Shown here: piece after piece, positions 42,003 to 53,102 of the stretch
Position numbering within the stretch: the first letter of the stretch is position 1
How the letters are laid out: the number at the start of each line of letters is the position of its first letter
Origin: Micrococcales bacterium KH10
Lineage (GTDB): Bacteria; Actinomycetota; Actinomycetes; Actinomycetales; Cellulomonadaceae
Assembly (NCBI GenBank): GCA_900188465.1
Contig: FZPE01000005.1
Coordinates: 1-53,102 of the forward strand
Reading direction: 5' to 3'
Length of the DNA stretch: 53,102 nt
Translations under genes and position numbers: made by a program
The notes under the pieces: generated by a model
Told to the model about the DNA's origin: nothing
The model's input: the letters and a program-made list of their open reading frames with translations, nothing else
The model's database searches: none

Positions 42003-44423
42003 ATGGAAACCCCGCACACCACGCAGGAGACCAGCACCACCCCCGTATCCGGATTGACCGGCGCCGAGGTCGAGCAACGTGTCGCTGACGGCAAGGTCAA
42101 TATCACTGATGACCGTTCGTCGCGTTCCATCTCCGCGATCTTGCGGGCGAACACCTTCACGTTGTTCAACCTGATTCTGGCAACCGCACTGGTTCTGGTT
42201 CTCAGCACTGGCCGATGGCCCGATGCGGCGTTCGGGTTCGTGATGATCATCAATATCGTGATCGGCGTCGTCACAGAACTACGAGCTAAACGCACGCTCG
42301 ACAAACTTGCCATTTTGTCCGCGCCACACGCCGTGGTCACGCGTGACGGATCACAGCAGCGAATAGAGATCGACGAGATCGTCCTTGACGACGTGGTGCA
42401 CATCAGCACCGGTGATCAGGTGCCCGCTGATGGCGAATGCCTGGCAGTCGGCGGACTCGAAGTAGACGAATCACTGCTCACCGGTGAATCGAAACCCGTG
42501 CGCAAGGCCATAGGAGACGAGTTACTGTCCGGCTCCGCCATCGTCGCGGGCACCGCCACCTACCGAGTCACACGAGTAGGCGCCGATGGCTACGCCAACC
42601 GTCTGACAGCGGCCGCGAAGAAATTCTCCCGTGCCCATTCGGAACTGCAAGCAGGCATCAACACGATTCTGAAGTGGGTCTCACTTCTCATCGTCCCGAT
42701 CGCACTGCTGCTCGCAAACAGCCAGTTGCGCGCCACGGGCGGCTGGAGCAACGTACTCGTCGATGACAACTGGAAAGACGCCATCGTCCAAGCCGTCGCA
42801 GGCGTGGTCGGGATGATCCCTGACGGTCTGGTCCTGCTGACATCGATGAACTTCGCGCTCGCAGCGATGTTGTTGGCGCGCCAGAAGGTGCTCGTCCAAG
42901 AACTTCCGGCTGTTGAGATCCTTGCTCGCGTGGACGTGCTGTGTTTGGACAAGACCGGGACCATCACCGATGGGACTGTTGCGCTGCGCGATATTCAGTT
43001 GCTCGCCGATGTTGACGAGGCGCAAGAAGCCTTGCTGGCGGTGGCCACTGCCGACGGTGGCAATGCCACCTCGCAGGCACTGGCCGAAGGCCTAGGAGAG
43101 TTGACGTCCGCGAAGCGACTGGAAGCTGTGCCGTTCTCGTCCGCGAGAAAGTGGAGCGCAGCTGCCACGGAGGACTCCGCGGGCGTGGTCGCGAACTGGG
43201 TGCTCGGTGCCCCAGAAGTCCTGTTGGCGGGCCGGAGCGACAACGATGCCCGCCGCGCCATTGAGGCGGTCTTAGACCAGGCAGGTACGGGAGCCCGAGT
43301 GCTGCTGCTGGCCCGGGCGACTGCGCTGCCCGACCCGGACGTGCCGCTGTCCGCCGATCTGGAACCCGTGCTGATCGCGGTGCTCGGTGAACATATCCGC
43401 TCGGACGCGGCGCAGACACTGGCGTACTTCCGTGATCAGGGCGTCACCGCCAAGGTGATCTCGGGGGACAACCCCGCAACGGTGGCGGCTATCGCCACCG
43501 AAGTCGATCTGTTGGGGACCGGGCAGAATCTCGTCGGATACGATGCCCGGGACTTGCCCGCCGATCCTGACGAGTTGGCGCAGGTTCTTAGAGAGCATCA
43601 CGTTTTTGGACGAGTGGTGCCGGAGCAAAAACGCGCTATCGTCCATGCCCTCCAGTCAGATGGCCATGTTGTGGCGATGACCGGTGACGGGGTCAACGAT
43701 TCCCTCGCCCTGAAGGATGCTGATTTGGGCATTGCGATGGGCAACGGCGCAGCGGCCGCGAAAGCCGTCGCTCGTATCGTGCTGTTGGATGGCCGGTTCT
43801 CCACCCTGCCCGGAGTGCTGGGGCAGGGCCGCCGGGTTATGGCGAATATGGAACGAGTGTCCACGCTGTTCCTGACCAAGGCCGCCTATTCGTTCCTGTT
43901 GGCGCTTGCCGTGGTGCTGTTGTCCTGGCCGTATCCGTTCTTGCCGCGGCATCTGACGTTGGCCAGCGCTTTGACTATCGGCATTCCGGCCTTCTTCTTG
44001 GCGCTGCCGCCGAATAATCGCAGGTATGTCGCTGGCTTCCTGAAACGGGTGCTGTCCTACGCCATCCCGGTGGGGGTCGTGCTCGGTGCCGGAATCTTTG
44101 TCAGTTACAGCTATCTGGGCGGTAACGAGAATCCAGAATTGGGCCGCACCGCAACAACCGCGGTTCTGATCGGTGCAGGGCTGTGGCTGGTTGGTACTTT
44201 GGCTCGTCCGTTCACCTGGTGGAAGGTCGGTTTGCTCGGCGGACTCGCCGCGGCAGGCATCACCGCCTATCAGATCGACTTTGTACGGGACTTCTTCGAG
44301 TTGGAAGTTGTGGGTTGGGCGAACTGGGCCGCTTGTGCCGTGTGCATGGTGGTGGCTTGGGTGCTGATCGAACTGATCTATCGGTGGCACTGTAAGAAGT
44401 GGGGCGCGCTGGCTGACGCATAG
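42003..44423 (+). CDS. CtpE-like P-type cation-transporting ATPase
   Basis: Protein of 806 residues. Actuator motif LLTGESKPV is near 164, and the phosphorylation motif DKTGTITDG has D316. The hinge motif is MTGDGVNDSLALKDADLGIAMGNG near 561. Ten membrane segments are expected. The M4 motif is GMIPDGLVLLTSMNFA, with PDGL in place of the PEGL of calcium and proton pumps. There is no N-terminal heavy-metal domain and no CPC motif, so heavy metals are unlikely. Mycobacterial CtpE was reported to import calcium; the same here is an inference. The gene lies 7 bp after the methyltransferase gene. Confidence 0.88.
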   Translation: METPHTTQETSTTPVSGLTGAEVEQRVADGKVNITDDRSSRSISAILRANTFTLFNLILATALVLVLSTGRWPDAAFGFVMIINIVIGVVTELRAKRTLDKLAILSAPHAVVTRDGSQQRIEIDEIVLDDVVHISTGDQVPADGECLAVGGLEVDESLLTGESKPVRKAIGDELLSGSAIVAGTATYRVTRVGADGYANRLTAAAKKFSRAHSELQAGINTILKWVSLLIVPIALLLANSQLRATGGWSNVLVDDNWKDAIVQAVAGVVGMIPDGLVLLTSMNFALAAMLLARQKVLVQELPAVEILARVDVLCLDKTGTITDGTVALRDIQLLADVDEAQEALLAVATADGGNATSQALAEGLGELTSAKRLEAVPFSSARKWSAAATEDSAGVVANWVLGAPEVLLAGRSDNDARRAIEAVLDQAGTGARVLLLARATALPDPDVPLSADLEPVLIAVLGEHIRSDAAQTLAYFRDQGVTAKVISGDNPATVAAIATEVDLLGTGQNLVGYDARDLPADPDELAQVLREHHVFGRVVPEQKRAIVHALQSDGHVVAMTGDGVNDSLALKDADLGIAMGNGAAAAKAVARIVLLDGRFSTLPGVLGQGRRVMANMERVSTLFLTKAAYSFLLALAVVLLSWPYPFLPRHLTLASALTIGIPAFFLALPPNNRRYVAGFLKRVLSYAIPVGVVLGAGIFVSYSYLGGNENPELGRTATTAVLIGAGLWLVGTLARPFTWWKVGLLGGLAAAGITAYQIDFVRDFFELEVVGWANWAACAVCMVVAWVLIELIYRWHCKKWGALADA

Positions 44424-44468
44424 CGCCATGTCTTGGCGGTCGGGGCGAATGTCCACGACACGCTCGAT

Positions 44469-44486
44469 TATCTTGACGTCAAGATA
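44469..44486. promoter_or_regulatory. 18-bp perfect palindrome upstream of aconitase, probable operator
   Basis: TATCTTGACGTCAAGATA reads the same on both strands over 18 bp, 86 bp before the acnA start. It contains TTGACG (44473-44478), which could serve as a -35 hexamer, with TAGGGT (44493-44498) as a weak, closely spaced -10. A dimeric regulator of the TetR, MarR or MerR kind would fit. In corynebacteria the TetR-type AcnR represses aconitase, but its site is different, so the regulator is not identified. Confidence 0.6.
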
Positions 44487-44512
44487 TTGCGATAGGGTGA
44501 AGTGAAACCCCC

Positions 44513-44571
44513 AGTTGCGTCCACCTTGCCCAGGTTGGCGCATGAGCAACCTGGAATAAGGAGTTGCGTCC
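44513..44571 (+). promoter_or_regulatory. structured acnA leader: hairpin between direct repeats
   Basis: An 11-base direct repeat AGTTGCGTCCA occurs at 44513-44523 and 44562-44572; the second copy ends at the A of the acnA start codon. Between them CCAGGTTG (44530-44537) pairs with CAACCTGG (44547-44554). The loop contains the ATG of a five-codon frame MSNLE that stops at 44559. The acnA ribosome site AAGGAG follows the hairpin at 44557-44563. Structure is seen; a regulatory role is inferred. Confidence 0.5.
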
Positions 44572-47322
<2,751 letters not shown>

Positions 47323-47390
47323 TCGAAACCACCCTTCGTTGGTTTGAGCTTGCGCTGTCCTGAGCTCCCTCGAAGGGTCGAAACCACCAT
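47323..47390 (+). repeat. REP-like sequence after acnA
   Basis: Starting one base after the acnA stop, TCGAAACCACC occurs at 47323-47333 and again at 47378-47388. CCCTTCG (47332-47338) is complementary to CGAAGGG (47371-47377), and GTTTGAGCTTG and CTGAGCTCCCTCGAAGGG lie between. This vocabulary (gagctt...tcgaa...accacc) resembles interspersed palindromic repeats seen between genes in many actinobacteria. Only one copy is in the window, so dispersal cannot be checked. Confidence 0.45.
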
Positions 47391-47444
47391 GCTGGCCGGG
47401 TATCTCGCTGTGCTGATCGAGCGCAGTCGAGATACCCGGCCAGC
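47391..47444 (+). terminator. long hairpin downstream of acnA
   Basis: GCTGGCCGGGTATCTCG (47391-47407) pairs perfectly over 17 bp with CGAGATACCCGGCCAGC (47428-47444) around a 20-base loop, followed by GTTTCATT. It is the strongest inverted repeat in the window and probably terminates acnA or marks a palindromic repeat element. Confidence 0.65.
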
Positions 47445-47722
47445 GTTTCATTGCCGGTTTGAACGTATTGATCCGTCAAACGGCAGCACTTATCGAAGGC
47501 AGATCCGCGGGTGATCATGTTCACTGTTTCCGTTGTCGCGACGGCCCGCGTTTAACACTTGGCGGAGTGTACCCCGAAACAGGACTAAGCGCTTCTTGAC
47601 TCCCATCTGACCAAGCCGTAGGGTTCAAGTGCATGACAGCGTTGTCGTACCGTGACCACAGTGATGTGGCCGGATGCGTTGCCTGCCCCTAGTTTCGACG
47701 AGGAAGAATCGGGAGTACACCC
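47445..47722 (+). promoter_or_regulatory. intergenic region before the large surface protein
   Basis: No gene is supported here; the open frames on both strands are short and lack ribosome sites. It must contain the promoter of the surface-protein gene, but I cannot point to convincing hexamers. GGGAG at 47713-47717 is the probable ribosome site for the ATG at 47723. Confidence 0.4.
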
Positions 47723-50700
47723 ATGCGTCCATCCCCAGCGCCGTCTTCTGGCGGCCTTGGCAGCGCAAGACGAGGCCGTCGCGCGCTAGCCGCAGGTACC
47801 GCGTTAGCGCTATCTGCATCCCTGATGGGTCTGACCGCGCCTGGCGCATATGCCGACCCCATCCAAGGTGGTAGTTGGTCGACCAGCTATGAGTCCGGAC
47901 AGCCTCAGCCGCTCTCAAGAGTCACATACGAACCGTCTGTGAACCTGCGCGGTGAGACCGATTCAGCGATGGATCTTGTCACAAGCGTTTACTCGACAGA
48001 CATGGAGGGTTCCGGTGCGGAGAATGCCACGCTTATCGCGGACCGCGAGAAGACGACGAAATGGCTCATAGGAAGAGACCTTGCGCCAGGCAATCCGACA
48101 CATGCTATCTATACCCTCAGTGAAGCAGTGACGGCCACGGGATACGAGATAACCTCAGCTAACGATAACGTCTCGCGAGACCCGAAGAATTGGGCAATTT
48201 ACGGCTCCAATTCCGCATCTGCCGCCACTGATCCGGACGATGGTTCATGGACACAGATTGATACGGTCACCGATGCGTCCTTTGGAGCACGCCGTGCATC
48301 GAAGCGGTTCTCGATCGATACCCCTGCTTCATACCAGTACTACCGAATCACCGTAATCGAGGCAAATACTGAAGCACGCATGCAGATGTCCGATTGGACG
48401 CTGCTTACCACAGACGCGCCTTCTACTCGGAGTAAGCGCATCCTGCCCTCGGAGATCGCGAGCGCTTCGTCGAACCCGACCAACGGCTGGCAGGCCGGTA
48501 ACGAGAATTTCGATAAGGCACATGATGGCGACTACACGACTAAGGCGTTAGTTGCTTCGGGAATCAACTACGCGAACTTCTACATGTTGTACGAGTTGGG
48601 CACTGAGACCCAGATTGACGGATACATCATTACTGCCGGTAACGATGCGCCAGAGCGCGATCCGAAGAATTGGACGATTTGGGCCACCAACGATCCCGAA
48701 GCCGCTGCTACGCCAGCCAGTACAGACGGATGGACCCAGATTGACCAGCGCGTCGATGTTGCTAGTTCCGCGTATCGGCGCGGCAGCCAACACTTCGCCG
48801 CAGCATCGCCTGGATCGTACAAATGGGTGCAGATGCGTGTGACCGGTGACAACGGCGGTCGGTTACAACTGTCGGAATGGACATTGACCACGAACCTGCC
48901 AGATTATCCAGACCTGGCAATCAAAGCGGCCGACGCCCGTTCTGAGGGTGACACCTCAAATAGCACTGCCTTGGCATACGCCGGTGGCGCGCTCGCTTCT
49001 GACGACGCAAGTTCGGCTATCGTGGCACATCAGGATCTCGACGTTGTGATCGGCTCCAACACCGCACTGAGCTATCGCATTAAACCGACATCGGATAGTG
49101 GTAGATATGCTGTGGTTGATGTGGAGTACTCAGACGCGGAAGGCACCAATATCGGCGTCGCCACGCAGGTTGCGGAACTGGCAGATATCCGAGGGAATGC
49201 ATTCACCACTGCGGACCAGGCGGCCGCTCTCACACTAGATGAATGGAACCAAGTCACGGTTCCGCTCGGCGAACTGGCTGGCAATGTAATCAACAAGGTG
49301 ATCATTCGATATGACGAAGCCGGGGCTACTGCTGGCACAGTGACATCCGGATTTGTCGATGACATCGTCATCTCCGATAGTCCATTCACGGGCGACCTCA
49401 AGGTCACAGAGGTATCTGACACACAATTGCGAGCCGGGCAAGCAAGCAGCAAGACACTCGGTGTGATTACCGGACTAGGCACAGTCGAGCCAGGAAACGA
49501 TCTTGCTGCGAAGTTGGTTCTCAACGACGTCGTGGAAACTGAACTTCCACTAGTACTCACCGAGACCGAGAACGGTGTTACGGTAACGCTCGACCCAGCG
49601 CATCGCCCGCAACAAGCCGGTACCTTCAACGCCCAGATCGTTGCGACCCTTGATGAAGCGAGCGCCGTTGCGGACTTCACCCTGACGGTCATCGCTGATG
49701 ATTCACTGACCGGACAGTTCGAAGACCTGGCGAATCTGACTTGTTTCACGATCACTGGCACCGCCGCGAACTGTGATGGCAACTCATACGCTTATGACCG
49801 TGTCAAACTTGCTGCACTCGGATACACATTCGGCGAGACAGGTGTGGCGCAGATCGGCGGCGAAGACTTCTACTTTGAGGTTCCGGACATCCCAGTCGGC
49901 CAGCCCGACACATTGATCCCGGCAGGACAGTCCTGGAACGTATCGTTGCCCGATGGTGCCGAGAAGATCTCATTCTTCGGTGCTGGAAACGAGGGCACGC
50001 AAACACGTGACCTGACAATCGTCTTTACCGACGGGTCGACTCAGACGGTTACTGTTTCATTTGCCGACTGGGCTACAGGAACGGCATCCAACTGGGAGAA
50101 CATCGAGAACACGCCAGTTTTCCGTCCGCAGGGGCGTCTGTTTGGTGAGAGCCAAGACGACAATTTGTACTCGGCGATCTTCGCCACACAGCCAGTATGG
50201 TTAGACGTCGACGGGGAAGGTGAGCCGAAGACGGTTGACTACATCCAGTTACCGCCAAAGGTGGGCGACATCAAGCCGGAAGGTCAGGTCCACCTGTACA
50301 CGGTGGCGACCGAGAAGCCGGTCGAGGCTGCTGTCGTGGCGCCACAGGTTGACGCCGAAGTTGTGGCCGAACAGACCGTAACGCAGGAATTCACAGTGGA
50401 CCTCGCCACCGTGACCGGAGGCGAGGCACCGTTCTCGGCCACGATCAACTGGGGCGATGGTTCTGCAGCTGACATCGGCGTCGTTGATGACGGTGTGGTG
50501 AGCGGAACGCACACTTACGCAGCTGCCGGCACCTATTCTGCGATTGTCACCGTGGCGGGTAACGGCGCTAGCGCTGCTGCTGTGGTTGAGATCGAGGTCG
50601 GTCGTCTCGCAAGCGACATCGCTCTGTCGGGTCCAGCAACTGCCGCGAGCAACTCTGGTGAAGTCATCACCGCCACAGTCACTCCGGCTGCCGCAACTGG

Positions 50701-53102
50701 TCAGGTTCAGTTCTCGGCAGGAGGCGAGAACATCGGTGATCCAGTTGACCTTGATAGCAACAATGAGGCGACTCTTGATGTCTCGGCGCTGAGCGGCGGC
50801 GAGAACACCGTGACCGTGAACTACCTCGGTGACGACTTCTACGCTCCGTCAAGCGGATCGCACGACATCACCATCACCAAGGCGATCTCGTCCATCACTG
50901 CCGGTGGTGGCGGTGAGTTCTTTGCGCTGCAAAGCCTGCCGATCCATGTGACGGTGACCCCTGCCGTAGAAGGTCGGACCGTGAACGTCACACTTGATGA
51001 TGACATTGTTAATACCGGTACGACGGATGAGGACGGAAAAGTATCAATCTTCGTTTCTCCGCCGGTCGGTACTACCAGTTACGGTGTTGAGGTTGTGGAG
51101 GATGCAGATTACCTTGGCGCGACCGCTGATCCCGTGGTGATGACCCTGAACAAGCACAACGTCGGGGTGAACCTGGATCCCATCGCAACCGAGCCTGTTG
51201 AAGTTGGTACGAGCGTCAATCTGCGGGCTGTGTTGCCGGCGACTGCGACTGGTGAGGTGCAGTTCAAGAACGGCACTGAAAACATCGGCGATCCGGTGTC
51301 AGTGAACCTCGGTGTCGCGCTGTTGCAAACAAGCACATTGCCTGCAGGAACGTACAGCGTCACAGCCGAGTACCTCGGGGATGACAATCACAACGGTGGC
51401 GTTTCACCAGCTCAAAGCCTTGTCATTGTGAAGAAGACCGGATCGGTCTCCCTCGCAGTGCCAACGGCCGACGTTCTCATCGGTGACGATGCGCTCGTTG
51501 TGGCTACCGTGCCTGCGGATGCTGCCGGTTCCGTGATCTTCGTAGTGAACGGCGACGACCAGAGCCCGGTTAACGTGGCTGATGGTCAAGCCTCGTTGAT
51601 TCTTGAGGACCTAGACATCGACGAATACACCGTCGTAGCAAAGTTCTCCGGAGATGCCACCTACGAGGCGGTGGACTCGAGCGCTGCAACCTTTGAGGTC
51701 GTCAAACGTGCCGGATCCATCACGTTGTCGACACAAACGCCAAGTGTGGAGGCGGGCAACGAAGTTGTCGTCGAAGCCACACTGCCGGCTACTGCGGGAG
51801 GCACCGTGACCTTCCTGGTCGACGGTGAGGTTTATGGTTCTCCGGTCAACGTGGTCGACGGCGCTGCTGAGGTGACGCTATCCGATCTGACAATCGCTGA
51901 GCACGCGGTCACCGCAACCTATTCAGGTGATGCACGTTTCACAACAGCGACAACCTCGCAGGCATTGACAATCACGATCACCAAGAAGTCGTTGAGCGAA
52001 GACGATTTTGCGATCGAGATTCCGGTGGGTGCAGTTGAGATTGGTTCTGACGATGAACTGACTGTTGAGTTGCCTTCGGATGCTAACGGCTCAGTCTCGT
52101 TCACCATCAACGGCGGAACGCCTATCGTGGTACCGGTTGAGGGCGGTAAGGCAAGTTTGCCGTTGGCAGATCTGCCCGCGGGTGCCAACGAGATCGTCAT
52201 CGTATACTCCGGTGACGACAACTATGCTGCGACAGCACCGCAGACTGTGACCATCACCGTTGCGAAGTTGCAAAGTGCGATTGGCCTGTCTGGTCCGATC
52301 GAGAGTATTGAAGAGGGTACTGGTGTAGCCGTGACTGCCACGGTCAATGTCGGCGCGACTGGCCAAGTCCAGTTCTACGTGGGTGGTAAAGCAGTTGGTG
52401 CCCCCGTTAACCTGATCGGTAACACCGCAAGCACGACGCTGAACGGTCTTGCCGCGGGACGCCACACCGTTACCGCCAAGTACCTCGGTGATGACACCTA
52501 TGAATCCGCTCAATCGGCTGATCTGGTCGTCGTCATCGTCGCCAAGCCGGGCGCCAGTGTCGCGGTCAACGCGCCGGTGGTGTCGAAGGCGAAGCAGGTG
52601 TTTAAGGCGAAGCCGAAGCAGCGTGTGACGGTCACGGCGTCTGTGTCGGGTGTCACGAGCGGCACGGTGACGTTCCGTTCGGTCAAGACTGGTGACGTGT
52701 TGGGTACGGCACCGATCACGAAGTCGGGCAGCACGTATCAAGCAGTCCTGCGCGTCAAGGCGAAACTGGCGGTGGGTAAGTATGGTCGGATCACCGCGTC
52801 GGTGGGCGCTGTGACTTCGGGTCAGTCTGCTCGCGGGTTGCGGGTTGTCAAGGCTCGTCCGAAGAAGGTCACGGTGCGTACTAAGCAGGTGCGTTCTGGT
52901 GCTTCGGTGAAGGTTCGGGTGAAGGTCGCGAAACTCAACAATGGCCGTCACGCTAATGGTCGGGTGCAGATCCGTATTGGCAAGCGTGTCATCGGTTCAG
53001 TTCGTATCAAGCCGAAGGCTAAGGGCAACCGTACGGTGACGGTGAAGTTGTCCTCGGCGCAGCGGTCGGGTTCGTCGCTCAAGGTGCGTGCGAAGTTCGT
53101 TG
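47723..53102 (+). CDS. very large secreted multidomain surface protein, 3' end outside window
   Basis: Open for 1793 codons without a stop to the window end. A signal peptide (twin-arginine-like RRGRR at 16-20, hydrophobic core to about 37) probably ends at AYA-DP (44/45). Two discoidin-like (F5/8 type C) modules follow, at about 65-200 and 205-375, each with DPKNW (D153 and D313). A beta-sandwich module (about 380-555) ends in FVDDIVISDS. A domain at about 659-868 resembles the C-terminal sugar-binding-like module of secreted actinobacterial glycosidases. A PKD-like domain with NWGDGS is near 911. Seven Ig-like repeats span 961-1608, then a Lys/Arg-rich part. No catalytic domain is seen, so a host- or glycan-binding adhesin is likely; an enzyme part beyond the window is possible. 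Confidence 0.88.
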   Translation, partial: MRPSPAPSSGGLGSARRGRRALAAGTALALSASLMGLTAPGAYADPIQGGSWSTSYESGQPQPLSRVTYEPSVNLRGETDSAMDLVTSVYSTDMEGSGAENATLIADREKTTKWLIGRDLAPGNPTHAIYTLSEAVTATGYEITSANDNVSRDPKNWAIYGSNSASAATDPDDGSWTQIDTVTDASFGARRASKRFSIDTPASYQYYRITVIEANTEARMQMSDWTLLTTDAPSTRSKRILPSEIASASSNPTNGWQAGNENFDKAHDGDYTTKALVASGINYANFYMLYELGTETQIDGYIITAGNDAPERDPKNWTIWATNDPEAAATPASTDGWTQIDQRVDVASSAYRRGSQHFAAASPGSYKWVQMRVTGDNGGRLQLSEWTLTTNLPDYPDLAIKAADARSEGDTSNSTALAYAGGALASDDASSAIVAHQDLDVVIGSNTALSYRIKPTSDSGRYAVVDVEYSDAEGTNIGVATQVAELADIRGNAFTTADQAAALTLDEWNQVTVPLGELAGNVINKVIIRYDEAGATAGTVTSGFVDDIVISDSPFTGDLKVTEVSDTQLRAGQASSKTLGVITGLGTVEPGNDLAAKLVLNDVVETELPLVLTETENGVTVTLDPAHRPQQAGTFNAQIVATLDEASAVADFTLTVIADDSLTGQFEDLANLTCFTITGTAANCDGNSYAYDRVKLAALGYTFGETGVAQIGGEDFYFEVPDIPVGQPDTLIPAGQSWNVSLPDGAEKISFFGAGNEGTQTRDLTIVFTDGSTQTVTVSFADWATGTASNWENIENTPVFRPQGRLFGESQDDNLYSAIFATQPVWLDVDGEGEPKTVDYIQLPPKVGDIKPEGQVHLYTVATEKPVEAAVVAPQVDAEVVAEQTVTQEFTVDLATVTGGEAPFSATINWGDGSAADIGVVDDGVVSGTHTYAAAGTYSAIVTVAGNGASAAAVVEIEVGRLASDIALSGPATAASNSGEVITATVTPAAATGQVQFSAGGENIGDPVDLDSNNEATLDVSALSGGENTVTVNYLGDDFYAPSSGSHDITITKAISSITAGGGGEFFALQSLPIHVTVTPAVEGRTVNVTLDDDIVNTGTTDEDGKVSIFVSPPVGTTSYGVEVVEDADYLGATADPVVMTLNKHNVGVNLDPIATEPVEVGTSVNLRAVLPATATGEVQFKNGTENIGDPVSVNLGVALLQTSTLPAGTYSVTAEYLGDDNHNGGVSPAQSLVIVKKTGSVSLAVPTADVLIGDDALVVATVPADAAGSVIFVVNGDDQSPVNVADGQASLILEDLDIDEYTVVAKFSGDATYEAVDSSAATFEVVKRAGSITLSTQTPSVEAGNEVVVEATLPATAGGTVTFLVDGEVYGSPVNVVDGAAEVTLSDLTIAEHAVTATYSGDARFTTATTSQALTITITKKSLSEDDFAIEIPVGAVEIGSDDELTVELPSDANGSVSFTINGGTPIVVPVEGGKASLPLADLPAGANEIVIVYSGDDNYAATAPQTVTITVAKLQSAIGLSGPIESIEEGTGVAVTATVNVGATGQVQFYVGGKAVGAPVNLIGNTASTTLNGLAAGRHTVTAKYLGDDTYESAQSADLVVVIVAKPGASVAVNAPVVSKAKQVFKAKPKQRVTVTASVSGVTSGTVTFRSVKTGDVLGTAPITKSGSTYQAVLRVKAKLAVGKYGRITASVGAVTSGQSARGLRVVKARPKKVTVRTKQVRSGASVKVRVKVAKLNNGRHANGRVQIRIGKRVIGSVRIKPKAKGNRTVTVKLSSAQRSGSSLKVRAKFV
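50603..52546 (+). repeat. seven tandem Ig-like repeats in the surface protein
   Basis: Residues 961-1608, average about 93 residues per repeat. Each has the bacterial Ig-like pattern: a hydrophobic start, a T/V-rich strand, GxVxF, a short D/N/G turn, an L-x-x-L segment, then YxGDxxY (for example NYLGDDFY, EYLGDDNH, KFSGDATY, TYSGDARF, VYSGDDNY, KYLGDDTY) and a closing strand ending in K. The second unit is the most divergent and lacks YxGD. The DNA copies are well diverged, so this is an old duplication series. Confidence 0.85.

Noticed and set aside
50603-52546. Repeat region considered as a CRISPR array or satellite DNA
   Set aside because: Repeats are about 280 bp, diverged at DNA level and in one reading frame with an Ig-like protein pattern; there are no short identical repeats with unique spacers.
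52091-52951. A 286-codon minus-strand frame inside the surface protein
   Set aside because: The Arg/His/Thr-rich product is typical of the reverse strand of Thr/Val/Gly-rich coding sequence; the plus frame is open throughout and has recognisable domains.

Overview
The window is a continuous piece of chromosome from a high-GC actinobacterium. It starts with a complete rRNA operon (16S-23S-5S, no tRNA in the spacer) and runs through about 36 protein genes. The identification rests on the 16S and 23S sequence, the actinobacterial insertion in 23S, actinobacteria-specific families (SepH, SteA/SteB, DUF3000, DUF3159, DUF3710, DUF4193), and gene order shared with mycobacteria. Blocks equivalent to Rv1691-Rv1700 and Rv2689c-Rv2701c are both recognisable from memory. 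The 16S decoding-site helix has the A1409-U1491 pair (E. coli numbering) that I associate with Micrococcales/Actinomycetales-type lineages rather than mycobacteria. Genus cannot be named. A pyruvate formate-lyase pair next to heme A synthase and aconitase suggests a facultative anaerobe that can also respire.

Layout. 1-5620: rrn operon with boxA-like antitermination motifs, a long 23S processing stem and a terminator hairpin. 5660-20325: a long, tightly packed plus-strand run with many 4-base start/stop overlaps: TPR protein, HAD phosphatase, a 47-residue protein, tlyA, nadK, recN, steA, steB, a MraY/WecA-like membrane protein, murJ, a GT4 glycosyltransferase, pyrG and a Nudix hydrolase. It joins rRNA modification, cofactor and nucleotide supply, DNA repair and cell-envelope assembly. 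20332-21285: ctaA on the minus strand. 21339-26235: M18 aminopeptidase, then pflB and pflA. 26228-28077: RNase D and a DUF3000 protein on the minus strand. 28208-32027: 6-phosphogluconate dehydrogenase coupled to an ATP-grasp ligase resembling D-aspartate ligases, then a ZapE/AFG1 ATPase. 32097-33365: the division protein SepH on the minus strand. 33522-37316: inositol monophosphatase family, DUF4193, dUTPase, DUF3710, OB-fold protein and DUF3159. 37249-40688: two TrkA-type potassium-gating subunits divergent from a KimA-like permease, a probable potassium module. 40685-44423: TRAM-domain RNA methyltransferase and a CtpE-like P-type ATPase. 44572-47322: aconitase behind a structured leader. 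47723-end: the first 1793 residues of a very large secreted multidomain surface protein that runs off the window.

Most of the window is conserved core genome. The points most worth a second look are the loss of the TlyA 16S target base in an organism that keeps tlyA, the aconitase leader (18-bp perfect palindrome, hairpin, direct repeat, tiny uORF), the regulatory structures around pflBA, the envelope cassette between steB and pyrG, the potassium module with possible leaderless promoters, and the repeat-rich surface protein with an abrupt acidic-to-basic change. I did not find a convincing CRISPR array, prophage, insertion sequence or tRNA gene.
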